Shown here piece by piece: positions 55,496 through 64,000 of a stretch of DNA of 64,000 nucleotides; within the stretch, counting starts at the first letter, position 1; every line of letters begins with the position of its first letter. The DNA comes from Actinomycetota bacterium. GTDB lineage: Bacteria; Actinomycetota; Acidimicrobiia; Acidimicrobiales; Ilumatobacteraceae. A program made the translations under genes and the position numbers. The stretch is taken from assembly GCA_963169665.1 (NCBI GenBank), contig CAUJET010000204.1:1-64000 (forward strand), given 5' to 3'. The notes below the pieces were generated by a model. The model was given only the letters and a program-made list of their open reading frames with translations. It had not been told where the DNA came from and made no database searches.

Positions 55496-57448
55496 ATGAG
55501 CGACAACAGTTCGAATGCGATCGACGCACTGCAGTGGGAGAACCGCAGGTTCCCACCGTCGGAGGCGTTCAAGGACCAGGCGCTGGTCGCCGGCACGTTC
55601 ATGTACGACACGGCCGCGCAGGACGACCTCGGCTTCTGGGCCCAGCAGGCGGCCGAGCTCATCGACTGGAGCACCGACTGGGAGACGATCTGCGAGTGGA
55701 ACCTCCCGTTCGCGAAGTGGTTCGTCGGCGGCCAGCTCAACGTGTCGTACAACTGCCTCGACCGTCACGTGCTCGCCGGCCGCGGCGACAAGGTCGCCTT
55801 CCATTGGGTCGGTGAGCCCGGCGACACCCGCACGGTCACCTACAGCGATCTCCTGGCCGAGACGCAGCGGTTCGCCAACGTGCTCAAGGGTCTCGGCGTG
55901 GGCCGGGGCGACCGGGTCAACATCTACCTGCCGATGATCCCCGAGGCGGCGGTCGCGATGCTCGCCTGCGCCCGCATCGGTGCGGCACACAGCGTCGTGT
56001 TCGGCGGCTTCAGCGCCCACTCCCTGCGCGACCGCATCAACGACGCCGAGGCGAAGGTGCTCATCACTGCCGACGGCGGCTACCGGCGCGGTGACGTGTT
56101 CGCCCTGAAGCCCGTCGCCGACGAGGCCCTCGAGTCCACCCCGTCGATCACGGGTGTCGTGGTCGTGCGCCGTGGCGGCAACGAGGTGGCGATGCAGGAG
56201 GGTCGCGACCACTGGTACCACGACCTCATGGCGGCGGCCGACCCCGTGTGCGCTGCCGACCCGATGGACAGCGAGCAGCTCCTGTTCCTGCTGTACACGT
56301 CGGGCACCACCGGCAAGCCCAAGGGCATCATGCACACCAGCGGTGGCTACCTCACCCAGGTCGCCTTCACCCACAAGTACGTATTCGATCTGCACGACGA
56401 CGACGTGTACTGGTGCACGGCCGACGTGGGCTGGATCACCGGCCACAGCTACATCGTCTACGGACCGCTCGCCAACGGCGCCACGCAGGTGATGTACGAG
56501 GGCGTGCCCAACTTCCCGGGCAACGACCGCTTCTGGGAGATCATCGAGTCCTACGGCGTGACGAAGTTCTACACGGCACCCACCGCGATCCGGACCTTCA
56601 TGAAGTGGGGGATCGAGGAGCCCGCCAAGCACGACCTGTCGAGCCTGAAGGTGCTCGGCTCGGTCGGTGAGCCGATCAACCCGGAAGCGTGGATGTGGTA
56701 CCACGAGCACATCGGTGGCGGTCGGTGCCCGATCGTCGACACGTGGTGGCAGACCGAGACGGGCGGCATCATGATCAGCCCGCTGCCGGGTGCCACCACC
56801 ACCAAGCCCGGGTCCGCGACATTCCCGCTGCCGGGCATCGGCGCCGAGCTCGTCGACGAGAACGGTGTGCGGGTCGATCGCGGCGGTGGGTACCTGACGC
56901 TCACCCGTCCGTGGCCGAGCATGCTGCGCGGCATCTGGGGCGACCAGGAGCGCTACCGCGAGACCTACTGGAGCCGGTTCGACGGCCGGTACTTCGCCGG
57001 CGACGGCGCCAAGCTCGACGACGACGGCTACCTGTGGTTGCTCGGGCGCGTCGACGACGTGATGAACGTCAGCGGCCACCGGATCTCCACCACCGAGGTG
57101 GAGAGCGCCCTCGTCGCCCATCCGTCGGTGGCCGAGGCGGCGGTCGTCGGCGCCACCGACGCCACCACGGGACAGGCGATCATCGCCTACGTCACGCTGC
57201 GCGGCGGTGCCGAGGTCACCGAGCAGGACCTGCGCAACTTCGTGGGCGAGGAGATCGGGCACATCGCCAAGCCGAAGGCGATCTACTTCACCCCCGATCT
57301 CCCGAAGACCCGCAGCGGCAAGATCATGCGGCGGCTGCTGCGCGACGTGGCCGAGGGCCGGAACCTGGGCGACACCAGCACCCTGGCCGACGCCAACGTC
57401 GTCACCGAGCTGCAGCGCCGTGCTGCCGACGTCCCGGCCGAGGACTGA
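55496..57448 (+). CDS. acs: Acetyl-coenzyme A synthetase
   Basis: The 650-residue AMP-forming ligase converts acetate, ATP and CoA to acetyl-CoA. It has [20 protein letters not shown] as the P-loop-like A3 motif, [10 protein letters not shown] in the acyl pocket (Trp typical of acetate specificity), [16 protein letters not shown] at the hinge, and the regulatory/catalytic Lys609 in TRSGKIMRR, which acetylation silences in other bacteria. Numbering and length agree with the Salmonella enzyme. The 1142-residue minus-strand ORF over this gene is a shadow. Confidence 0.96.
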   Translation: MSDNSSNAIDALQWENRRFPPSEAFKDQALVAGTFMYDTAAQDDLGFWAQQAAELIDWSTDWETICEWNLPFAKWFVGGQLNVSYNCLDRHVLAGRGDKVAFHWVGEPGDTRTVTYSDLLAETQRFANVLKGLGVGRGDRVNIYLPMIPEAAVAMLACARIGAAHSVVFGGFSAHSLRDRINDAEAKVLITADGGYRRGDVFALKPVADEALESTPSITGVVVVRRGGNEVAMQEGRDHWYHDLMAAADPVCAADPMDSEQLLFLLYTSGTTGKPKGIMHTSGGYLTQVAFTHKYVFDLHDDDVYWCTADVGWITGHSYIVYGPLANGATQVMYEGVPNFPGNDRFWEIIESYGVTKFYTAPTAIRTFMKWGIEEPAKHDLSSLKVLGSVGEPINPEAWMWYHEHIGGGRCPIVDTWWQTETGGIMISPLPGATTTKPGSATFPLPGIGAELVDENGVRVDRGGGYLTLTRPWPSMLRGIWGDQERYRETYWSRFDGRYFAGDGAKLDDDGYLWLLGRVDDVMNVSGHRISTTEVESALVAHPSVAEAAVVGATDATTGQAIIAYVTLRGGAEVTEQDLRNFVGEEIGHIAKPKAIYFTPDLPKTRSGKIMRRLLRDVAEGRNLGDTSTLADANVVTELQRRAADVPAED

Positions 57449-57459
57449 CCCCGCCCGCG

Positions 57460-57963
57460 ATGCGAGCCACCGCGCGATGGCGCGACGACGCCCATGAGCC
57501 GGGCCGGGCGATCATCGTCGACATCGACGGTGTGCTGTCCGACGCGTCGCAACGTCAGCACTTCCTGAACAATCCGGAAGGGCGCAAGGACTGGCGCGGG
57601 TTCTTCGGTGCGGTGGGCGACGACCGGCCGCTGCGCGCCGTCCCGGCGCTGCTCGGACTGCTCGATCCGGACCTCACGGTGATCCTGCTGTCGGCCCGCC
57701 CGGCCTGGGTCTTCGAGACCACGCTCGAGTGGCTCGACCGACACTCGATCAGGTGGGACCTGCTCGTGCTCCGCGCCGACGACCAGTACCTGGGCGCTGC
57801 GGAGTTCAAGCGAGGGGTCGTGCAGGAGCTCCAGGGGCGGGGCTTCGTGATCGAACTCGCGATCGACGACGACGATGCGATCTGCGAGATGTACCACGGC
57901 GAGGACCTGCGCGCGCTCTACGTGCACTCGGGCTACTACGCCCGCCCTGCGCCTCCGAGCTGA
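57460..57963 (+). CDS. HAD-superfamily phosphatase (polynucleotide-kinase-phosphatase-like)
   Basis: The 167-residue protein begins IIVDIDGVLSDASQRQHFL, with the DxDG nucleophile motif, then KDWRGFF, VILLSARPAWVFETT (motif II) and IDDDDAICEMY (motif III/IV acidic cluster). The arrangement resembles the C-terminal phosphatase domain of phage-type polynucleotide kinase and related small HAD enzymes. The substrate is not known. It starts 11 bases after acs and probably shares its transcript. Confidence 0.78.
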   Translation: MRATARWRDDAHEPGRAIIVDIDGVLSDASQRQHFLNNPEGRKDWRGFFGAVGDDRPLRAVPALLGLLDPDLTVILLSARPAWVFETTLEWLDRHSIRWDLLVLRADDQYLGAAEFKRGVVQELQGRGFVIELAIDDDDAICEMYHGEDLRALYVHSGYYARPAPPS

Positions 57964-57989
57964 CCGGACCCCCCACACGCGGCCAGGAA

Positions 57990-58011
57990 GAACTGCCCTC
58001 AAGGGCAGTTC
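57990..58011 (+). terminator. Hairpin after acs-HAD unit
   Basis: GAACTGCCC-TCAA-GGGCAGTTC is a perfect 9-bp stem with a 4-base loop, 26 bases after the HAD stop. It lacks a T-tract but is well placed to end the acs transcript. Confidence 0.6.
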
Positions 58012-58033
58012 CGGCCGTGCCGATACCTCCCTC

Positions 58034-60610
58034 GTGGTGGACGGGACCGACAACCAGCCGACCTCCGGGGATCAGCAGACCGGCGAGGATCGAGCGCCCG
58101 CGTCCGGAGCCGGACGCGAGAAGCCCGTGAGCTTCGATTTCAAGCTCCGACTGGGGTCGCGCGAGGAGACCAGCGCCCAGCTCTCGGGCCGGGCGACGGG
58201 CGAGCTCGTGCAGCTGCAGCCCATCGACTGGGACGCCCTGGTGGCACCTCCGGCGGACGAGCCGCGCTCGTACCAGACCGACGGTGACCTGCAGTCGATC
58301 ATCGTGGAGCTGGCCAACCAGATCGCCGGTCCCGACACCAGCTCGCACCCCGTGGTGCACGTCACCGCGTCCGCCACTTTCGAGACTGCTCGCCCGGCGG
58401 CGGCGCCGACGATGCCGGCAGTAGTTCCCGCGCCCCCCGAGGTCCCGGCGACCACGGCGGACGAACCGATCGTCCGTGCGGCGACCCCGGTGCTGCAACC
58501 CGTCGCGCCCCTCGCCCCGACGCTCGCGCCCCTGCCCACCCTCGGCCGTGCGAACGCCGCCGAGTCCGTCACCCCGTCCGCCGCCGAGGTCGCCGCGCCG
58601 CCTGCGACCGTCATCGATGCCGGCGCGACCGTGGCCGCGGCGTCCGCACCGGTCGCCGACGAGGCCGCCGAGGCTCTCGACGCGGTCGACCTGGAGCCGG
58701 CCGTCATGACGGCCCCTGAGATCGTGGATGAACCCCAGCTCGCCGCACCGGCCGAGGCCGTCGAGGTCGTCGAGGTCGCGCACGTCGTCGCCGACGCAGG
58801 AGATGCCGTCGACGCCGACGCGGCACTGGCCGCTGCAGCTGCCGCAGCGATCGCCGCCCACGCGGCGAGGACCGCCGAGGCAGCTCCCGCTGCTCCTGTC
58901 GCTCCGGTCGCCGAACCGGTGGTCGTCGCGAGTGCGGCGGCCCCCGCCCTGCCTGCCGTGGAACCGCCCGCAGCGGTCGCTCCTCCGGCTCCGGTGCCCC
59001 AGCCCGCGCCCGAGATCGCACCTGCTGCGGTGGCGCCCGCCCCGCCCGCTCCCGTCGTCTCGGCGCCCGCTCCGGCGCCCGTCGTGCAGATGGTGTCCGC
59101 CGAGGCCGCGATGGCGGCGACGGCAGCACCGGCACCGGCCCCGCCGGCGGCACCCGCCGCTGCGGTGGCACCCCTCTCGCTCGCGCGCATCGAGCGCAAG
59201 CCGAACGCCGAGCGTCCGACGAAGCCGGTCGACTTCCACGCGCTGCTCGGCCAGGCCGGCCTGCAGCAGCCGGCCGTGCGCCGCCGCAAGAAGCGCCATC
59301 CGTTCCGCGTCCTGTTCAAGCTGATCGTGTTGCTGGGCATCGTCGGTGCCGGTCTGTACTTCGGGAAGATCTATGTGCTCGACAAGCGCTGGGACGCCGA
59401 GCTCAAGCCGTTCGCCGAGGCCGTGTCGACCGAGCGTGAGCTGGAGTGGAAGCACGCCGTCAAGATGGAGACGTTGCCCGCCGACGAATACGCGACGAAG
59501 CTCGCGACCAGCTGGTTGGGCATCACCGAGATCGAGCTCGACACCACCGCCGCCGAGTGGCGTGCGATGGGACTCGCCGAGGGCCGGATCGAACCGGAGA
59601 TCATCGGCAGCGGTGCGATGAGCAGCCGCCCGGTCTTCTACGACCCCACGGACGCCAAGATCTACGAACTCGAGGACCTCCCGGACGAGCTCCGCGAGCT
59701 GTCCCTCGACCGTGCGCTCACCATGGCGCTGCTCGACCAGCACTACGACTGGAGCACCGGTCTCACCGAACTCGAGCCGGCTGAGCGCACCGCAGTGCGC
59801 TCACTGTTCGACGGCGACGCGCTGTCGACCGCGATGGCCATCGTCGACCCGGGCGACGCGGACAGCGCCGAACTGGTGGAACAGATGAGCGAGATCCTCG
59901 CCGATCACGCCGAGGACGCCATCGGCGCACCCCGGTACGCGGTCGATCTCGTCGGCGCGGCCGGCGGTACCCCCAAGCTGTTCGACGGTGCCGACGGGCC
60001 CGGTGGCCGCGACGAACTGCTCCGCAGCGAGCCGCGCAGCGACGCAGCGGTCCTCGATGCCGCTCGTGGCCTCGACTACCGACCCGACGACCTCGGCGGC
60101 GATCTCACCGAGACCCGCGGGTTGCTCTACTGGTACTACGTGCTCGCCGGTCGGCTGACCTCGGCGGAGTCGTGGGATGCCGCGCTCGCGTTCGACGGCG
60201 ACAAGGTCGTCATCTCCGAGACCGCCAACGGCGTGTGCGTGGAAGCGACCATCGCCACGGTCGACGAGGCTGGCCGACTTCGTCTGCTCGACGCACTGCA
60301 ACGCTGGGCGGCAGCCGGCCCGCTCGAGGCCGGCACGACGGTGACCGAGATCGGGACCGAACAGCTGTCGGTGTTCTCGTGCGACCCCGGCCCCGAGACC
60401 GACACGGTGCTCAACGACCAGATCCAGACCTTCGGCGAGTCGGTCGTGGAGCTCACCGTCATCGCTGACCTCGAGGCACGGACGGATGCCGAGCGTGCCT
60501 GCGTGGTGAACGCGGTGCGGGCCTTCGACGTGCCGTCGATCATCGCCACGGGCGACCAGGCGCAGATCGACCCTGCGGTGCAGGGCATCGGCGAGGCCTG
60601 CGTCGGCTAG
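58034..60610 (+). CDS. Large Ala/Pro-rich single-pass membrane protein, unknown function
   Basis: The product is about 858 residues from GTG 58034; GTG 58127, just before SFDFKLRLGSREE, is an alternative start. Three parts are visible: a conserved-looking N-terminal segment of about 110 residues, a long Ala/Pro/Val low-complexity region with Glu/Asp (about 110-400), and, after basic RRRKKRHPF, one membrane helix (LFKLIVLLGIVGAGLYFGKI, near 430). A C-terminal domain of about 410 residues follows, presumably outside the membrane. That domain has four cysteines near its end, possibly two disulfides. No known family is recognised. The layout suggests a cell-envelope or septum-associated protein. 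Confidence 0.75.
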   Translation: MVDGTDNQPTSGDQQTGEDRAPASGAGREKPVSFDFKLRLGSREETSAQLSGRATGELVQLQPIDWDALVAPPADEPRSYQTDGDLQSIIVELANQIAGPDTSSHPVVHVTASATFETARPAAAPTMPAVVPAPPEVPATTADEPIVRAATPVLQPVAPLAPTLAPLPTLGRANAAESVTPSAAEVAAPPATVIDAGATVAAASAPVADEAAEALDAVDLEPAVMTAPEIVDEPQLAAPAEAVEVVEVAHVVADAGDAVDADAALAAAAAAAIAAHAARTAEAAPAAPVAPVAEPVVVASAAAPALPAVEPPAAVAPPAPVPQPAPEIAPAAVAPAPPAPVVSAPAPAPVVQMVSAEAAMAATAAPAPAPPAAPAAAVAPLSLARIERKPNAERPTKPVDFHALLGQAGLQQPAVRRRKKRHPFRVLFKLIVLLGIVGAGLYFGKIYVLDKRWDAELKPFAEAVSTERELEWKHAVKMETLPADEYATKLATSWLGITEIELDTTAAEWRAMGLAEGRIEPEIIGSGAMSSRPVFYDPTDAKIYELEDLPDELRELSLDRALTMALLDQHYDWSTGLTELEPAERTAVRSLFDGDALSTAMAIVDPGDADSAELVEQMSEILADHAEDAIGAPRYAVDLVGAAGGTPKLFDGADGPGGRDELLRSEPRSDAAVLDAARGLDYRPDDLGGDLTETRGLLYWYYVLAGRLTSAESWDAALAFDGDKVVISETANGVCVEATIATVDEAGRLRLLDALQRWAAAGPLEAGTTVTEIGTEQLSVFSCDPGPETDTVLNDQIQTFGESVVELTVIADLEARTDAERACVVNAVRAFDVPSIIATGDQAQIDPAVQGIGEACVG

Positions 60611-60629
60611 TCGGCTCCGGTCGGCCCGT

Positions 60630-61118
60630 CTAGTCGCGGAAGTTGTTGAACTGGAGCGGGATCTCCAGGTCGGCACCCTTCAGCATCGACATCACGGCCT
60701 GCAGGTCGTCGCGCTTCTTGCTCGTCACGCGGACGCTGTCGCCCTGGGTCTGGCTGCTCACACCCTTCGGGCCCTTCTCCTTGATCATCCGGTTGATCTC
60801 GCGCGCCTTGTCGCTGGAGATGCCCACCTTGATCGTCACCACCTGGCGGACCGTGTTCTGCGTGGCCTCCTCGACGGTGCCGTAGTCGACACCCTTGAGC
60901 GACACGCCTCGCTTCACGAGCTTCTCCTCGATCACGACTCGCAGCGCGGCCAGGCGATCCTCGCTGACCGTGCGAAGTGTGATCAGCAGGTCGTTCTGCT
61001 CGATCGACGAATTGGTGTTCTTGAAGTCGAAGCGGTTGGCGATCTCTCGCTGGGCCTGGTCGATCGCGTTGCGGACTTCCTGGCGATCGACCTCGGAGAC
61101 GACATCGAAACTCGGCAT
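60630..61118 (-). CDS. yajQ: YajQ-family nucleotide-binding protein
   Basis: The 162-residue protein starts MPSFDVVSEVDRQEVRNAID and contains RFDFKNTNSSIE, IKVGISSDKAREINRMIKEK and ends LQFNNFRD, all signatures of the YajQ/DUF520 family. Members bind nucleotides, including cyclic-di-GMP in Xanthomonas, or RNA. ATG 61118 is preferred to the earlier ORF start because TACGAT ends six bases upstream. It converges with the large membrane protein gene. Confidence 0.93.
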   Translation of the reverse strand: MPSFDVVSEVDRQEVRNAIDQAQREIANRFDFKNTNSSIEQNDLLITLRTVSEDRLAALRVVIEEKLVKRGVSLKGVDYGTVEEATQNTVRQVVTIKVGISSDKAREINRMIKEKGPKGVSSQTQGDSVRVTSKKRDDLQAVMSMLKGADLEIPLQFNNFRD

Positions 61119-61124
61119 GTGCCC

Positions 61125-61130
61125 ATCGTA
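61125..61130 (-). promoter_or_regulatory. -10 hexamer TACGAT of yajQ
   Basis: TACGAT on the minus strand ends six bases before ATG 61118, a leaderless arrangement without ribosome site. Confidence 0.45.
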
Positions 61131-61200
61131 GGCGTGTGGGCCCACGCGGACCTGGTGTGCGGCCGTCTCTCACGGTGTCTCGCAGTGTCTCGCGAGCCGG

Positions 61201-61230
61201 TTGGCCGCCCGTCGTGCGGCCCGGTAGCGT
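61201..61230 (+). promoter_or_regulatory. Promoter of tRNA-Tyr (TTGGCC-N18-TAGCGT)
   Basis: TTGGCC at 61201-61206 and TAGCGT at 61225-61230 are 18 bp apart and lie 15 bases before the mature tRNA 5' end. This is the best-formed two-part promoter in the window and supports TAGCGT as a genuine -10 here. Confidence 0.55.
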
Positions 61231-61245
61231 ATGACGCCGCAACCA

Positions 61246-61330
<85 letters not shown>

Positions 61331-61334
61331 ATGT

Positions 61335-61378
61335 CGATCGCCAGGCCTCCACAGCGAGACCTGGCGATCGTGGTTTTT
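61335..61378 (+). terminator. Intrinsic terminator after tRNA-Tyr
   Basis: CGATCGCCAGG and CCTGGCGATCG form an 11-bp stem around a 14-base loop, followed by TGGTTTTT. This is the only hairpin in the window with a clear T-tract, immediately after the tRNA. Confidence 0.85.
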
Positions 61379-61416
61379 CGACCCGAACGCCCGACCCATC
61401 GGACCCCAACCACCGC

Positions 61417-63255
61417 ATGATCCTCATCGACGCCACCCGCCTCGCCGCTTCGCGACCCAACCGCCCGCTGTTCGGCGACGTCTCGATCACGGTCAGCGAC
61501 GGCGATCGGATCGGTGTCGTCGGTATCAACGGGTCGGGCAAGACCACGCTGCTGCGGATGCTCGCCCGGGAGATCGATCCGCAGGCGAACCCCGACGGGG
61601 TGATCGGCACCGTGCGGTGGGGACGTGGTGCACGGGTGGGGGTCCTCGCCCAACAGCCGCACCTCCCGGCCGGGACGGTCCGCGACGCGGTGGGCCACGG
61701 ATGGCAGGGCGAGGCGATGCTCACCCGGCTCGGGATGGGCGACATGCTCGACGCCGACACAGGCGGCTTGTCCGGCGGTCAGGCGAAGCGCACCGCCCTC
61801 GCCCGACTGCTCGCAGCCGAGCACGATCTGCTCGTCCTCGACGAACCGACGAACCACCTCGATCTCGACGCGATCGCGTTCCTCGAGCGATGGCTCGCCG
61901 ACTACCGCGGCGGCCTCGTCATGGTCACCCACGACCGCCACGTCCTCGACAGGGTCACCAACAAGGTGCTCGAACTCGACCGTGGCACCGCCTACCTGCA
62001 CGTGCCGTCGGGTTGGCATGCGGGGTCCGGGTATGCGGCCTACCTCGACGGGCGTGCCGAGCGCGAGGCCCAGGCCGAGGCCGCCGAACAGACACGTCGC
62101 AACCTCGCCAAGAGCGAGCTCGCCTGGTTGCGTCGGGGCGCGCCGGCGCGCACCAGCAAGCCGAAGGCGCGGATCGCGAGCGCCACGGCGCTGGTGGAAG
62201 CACGGCCGGATGCACCGGCGCGGGCCGGCGACCTCACGCTGGCGATGGGCAGCCAGCGGCTCGGCTCGAAGGGCGTGGAGTTGCGTGACGTGTCGTTCGT
62301 GTGGCCGGACGGGTCGCAGGTGCTCGAACGCGTCTCGGTTCAGCTGGAGCCCGGCGATCGCATCGGCATCGTCGGGGCGAACGGCGCCGGCAAGTCCACC
62401 CTCCTCGACCTCGTCTCGGCGCGGCGCACGCCCACGTCCGGCAGCGTCGAGGTCGGGGCCACGGTGCGGATCGGCTACTACGACCAGCTGGGCCGCGAAC
62501 TCGACCTCACGCAACGGGTCCGCGAGGCCGTCGCGGGTGACAAGGGTCAGCCGTCGCTCGAGGACCTCGCGCTCATGCGGCGGTTCTGGTTCGACGGCGA
62601 TGCGCAGTTCGCGCCGATGGGCACGTTGAGCGGTGGCGAACGGCGGCGGCTCCAGCTGCTGCTCACCCTCGTCGAGCAGCCGAACGTGTTGCTCCTCGAC
62701 GAGCCGACCAACGATCTCGATCTCGACACGCTGCGAGCGCTGGAGGACCTGCTCGACGACTGGCCGGGCATCGCCGTCGTGGTGAGCCACGACCGGGCGT
62801 TCCTCGACCGCACCGTCGACGAGGTGTGGGCGCTCGACGGCGGCGGTGGGGTGCGGGCCGTGCGCGGTGGCGTGGCCGGATGGCTCGCTGAGCGGGAGGC
62901 CATGGCCGACGCTGCTCGATCCAAGGCGAGCACGCCGTCCGCCGGGTCGACGTTGTCGGGCGGATCGGCGGCGTCCGCAGCCTCGGCGGCGTCGGCCGCT
63001 CGGCCGCGGTCCAAGCCGGTGGCCGGTCGCAGCCCGTCGACCGTCCGGCGTCAGTTGGGCCAGGCCGAACGGGAGGTGCAGGCCGCGACCGAGACTCGCG
63101 ACCGACTCACGGTCGAGATGGCCACGCTGGCCGATCATCGCGAGCTGGCTCGGATCGGCGACCAGCTGGCAGCGGCTCAACACGAGCTCGATGCCGCGGA
63201 GGAGCGCTGGCTGGCCCTCGCCGCCGAGGCCGAGGCCATCGGCCTCGAGCTCTGA
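61417..63255 (+). CDS. ABC-F family ATPase (Uup-like)
   Basis: The 612-residue protein has two nucleotide-binding domains without membrane segments. Walker A motifs are GINGSGKTT and GANGAGKST, signatures are LSGGQAKR and LSGGERRR, and Walker B motifs end in LVLDEPTNHLDLD and LLLDEPTNDLDLD. The C-terminus is an Ser/Ala-rich linker followed by a predicted coiled coil (QLGQAEREVQAATETRDRLT), as in Uup. Such proteins act on ribosomes or at replication structures rather than in transport. ATG 61417 is chosen; the ORF track start runs back through the tRNA. Confidence 0.9.
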   Translation: MILIDATRLAASRPNRPLFGDVSITVSDGDRIGVVGINGSGKTTLLRMLAREIDPQANPDGVIGTVRWGRGARVGVLAQQPHLPAGTVRDAVGHGWQGEAMLTRLGMGDMLDADTGGLSGGQAKRTALARLLAAEHDLLVLDEPTNHLDLDAIAFLERWLADYRGGLVMVTHDRHVLDRVTNKVLELDRGTAYLHVPSGWHAGSGYAAYLDGRAEREAQAEAAEQTRRNLAKSELAWLRRGAPARTSKPKARIASATALVEARPDAPARAGDLTLAMGSQRLGSKGVELRDVSFVWPDGSQVLERVSVQLEPGDRIGIVGANGAGKSTLLDLVSARRTPTSGSVEVGATVRIGYYDQLGRELDLTQRVREAVAGDKGQPSLEDLALMRRFWFDGDAQFAPMGTLSGGERRRLQLLLTLVEQPNVLLLDEPTNDLDLDTLRALEDLLDDWPGIAVVVSHDRAFLDRTVDEVWALDGGGGVRAVRGGVAGWLAEREAMADAARSKASTPSAGSTLSGGSAASAASAASAARPRSKPVAGRSPSTVRRQLGQAEREVQAATETRDRLTVEMATLADHRELARIGDQLAAAQHELDAAEERWLALAAEAEAIGLEL

Positions 63256-63281
63256 TCGCTCGCTGATCGCTCGCTGATCCT

Positions 63282-63596
63282 TCAGCTCGACGTGGAGGTG
63301 TCGCCCAGCGCCGACACGCCGCCGAGCAGGTCGATGAGCTCGCCGACGGTGTGGCTCGCTTCGATCCGGTGCCGCAGGTGGGCAGACCGATCGATGCGGT
63401 AGGTGTTGCGCCGTCCGACCTTGTCGCGCGTGACGATGCCGGCCTCCTGCAGGTTCTCCACGATGCCGAACGCCGTCCGCTCGGTGATGCCGACCCGCTC
63501 GGCGATGTCGCGCAAGCGGGCGTCGGGATCCGCTGCCAGACACATCAACACGTGGCCATGGTTGGACAGGAAGGTCCAGGGGGCTCGTTCGGACAT
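63282..63596 (-). CDS. Winged-helix transcriptional regulator (MarR/ArsR-like)
   Basis: The 104-residue protein has a helix-turn-helix region RDIAERVGITERTAFGIVEN followed by a wing (VTRDKVGRRNTYRI). The start of the domain, WTFLSNHGHVLMCLAADPDA, is the common entry to single-domain winged-helix regulators. There are no sensor cysteines. TAATCT ends six bases before its ATG. Its targets are unknown; it lies between the ABC-F gene and the GNAT gene. Confidence 0.8.
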   Translation of the reverse strand: MSERAPWTFLSNHGHVLMCLAADPDARLRDIAERVGITERTAFGIVENLQEAGIVTRDKVGRRNTYRIDRSAHLRHRIEASHTVGELIDLLGGVSALGDTSTSS

Positions 63597-63602
63597 GGAA
63601 GC

Positions 63603-63608
63603 AGATTA
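63603..63608 (-). promoter_or_regulatory. -10 hexamer TAATCT of the winged-helix regulator
   Basis: TAATCT on the minus strand ends six bases before ATG 63596. A palindrome TTCCGGAA (about 63621-63628) lies just upstream and might be an autoregulatory site. Confidence 0.4.
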
Positions 63609-63719
63609 CCGGCGCTTTTCTTCCGGAAACGGATCGCCCCGTCGGGACGTTGCAGCACCGCCTCGCCCCGAGGCCGCGCCGCCGGCGAAGAGGTCCGCCG
63701 GATCTGCGGTCGTCGCAGC

Positions 63720-64000
63720 TCAGCGCTGATGTCGCTCGTGCAGCAGGCACTGCATGAGGGCGACGTCCAACCACCGGTTGAACTTCCGGCCGGTCTCGCG
63801 TTCGATGCCCACGAGCCTGAACCCGCACCGTGCGTGGAGCGCACGCGAGGCCTCGCCGGTGGCCTCGATGCGGGCGAAGACCGAGTGGAAGCCGCTGCCC
63901 TCGGCGATGTCGAGCAGCTCGCCCAGCAGGAGCGTGCCGATCCCCTGTCCGCCACGATCGCGTCGGACGTACACCGAGTCCTCCACGCTGGTGCGGTACG
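63720..64000 (-). CDS. GNAT-family N-acetyltransferase, N-terminus beyond window
   Basis: The visible C-terminal 93 residues read YRTSVEDSVYVRRDRGGQGI, then GTLLLGELLDIAEGSGFHSV, covering the acetyl-CoA pyrophosphate loop (RxxGxGxG) of GNAT enzymes, and then ARIEATGEASRALHARCGF. The pattern is typical of phosphinothricin/methionine-sulfoximine-type acetyltransferases. The reading frame continues off the window, so the GTG at 63986 is internal and the N-terminal third is missing. Confidence 0.85.
   Translation of the reverse strand, partial: YRTSVEDSVYVRRDRGGQGIGTLLLGELLDIAEGSGFHSVFARIEATGEASRALHARCGFRLVGIERETGRKFNRWLDVALMQCLLHERHQR

Noticed and set aside
53834-57262. 1142-residue minus-strand ORF over acs and the EamA gene
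   Set aside because: It is antisense to acs, which has complete family motifs; the translation is Arg/Pro-rich and low in coding character. Long antisense ORFs are expected at this GC content.

Overview
This is a high-GC window, very probably from an actinobacterium and most likely an Acidimicrobiia-type lineage related to Ilumatobacter. That placement is inferred from very high GC3, GTG starts, four-base start/stop overlaps, TANNNT -10 hexamers sitting 6-9 nt before start codons (leaderless type), an LHTG-type NuoD as in Mycobacterium, and a LPxTG-type surface protein. The content is dominated by respiratory energy conversion.

Layout. 1-372: two incompatible gene fragments in opposite orientation (a SlyD-type FKBP piece and the 5' part of a geranylgeranyl-reductase-type flavoprotein), probably a contig-edge chimera. 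369-1205 (-): membrane-anchored cytochrome c. 1206-1700: divergent promoter region with an inverted repeat inside a promoter spacer. 1701-22289 (+): one apparent 20.6 kb operon that encodes an unusual cytochrome b6-type quinol:cytochrome c oxidoreductase (membrane protein, 2[4Fe-4S] ferredoxin, split cytochrome b, Rieske, diheme cytochrome c, membrane protein) and runs directly into a complete 14-gene nuoA-N complex I. 22329-27731: accessory metabolic genes that resemble part of a gamma-glutamyl polyamine (Puu-like) pathway: two paralogous PuuD-like hydrolases, an aldehyde dehydrogenase, a third glutamine-amidotransferase-fold protein and an APC permease. 27907-33708 (+): complete mrpABCDEFG Na+/H+ antiporter operon. 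33724-38943: phosphotransferase, glycosyltransferase, FGGY sugar kinase and a sphingosine-phosphate-lyase-like PLP enzyme.

39034-50694 (+): a second complex I operon, nuoABCDHIJKLMN, which lacks the NADH-oxidising genes nuoEFG and ends with an overlapping MidA/NDUFAF7-type methyltransferase. NuoD2 keeps the HRG arginine that NDUFAF7 methylates in mitochondria, while NuoD1 has Thr there, so enzyme and substrate segregate together. 50835-64000: LPxTG-type small surface protein, Kup potassium transporter, secreted intradiol-dioxygenase-like lipoprotein, EamA transporter, acetyl-CoA synthetase, HAD phosphatase, a large Ala/Pro-rich membrane protein, YajQ, tRNA-Tyr, ABC-F ATPase, a winged-helix regulator and a GNAT enzyme cut by the window end.

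How it fits together: complex I-1 should pass electrons from NADH to menaquinone, the b6-type complex should pass them to cytochrome c, and the second complex I must use another donor because it has no NADH module. Mrp and Kup add Na+/H+ and K+ transport to the proton economy. No terminal oxidase, rRNA, IS element, prophage or CRISPR array was seen.
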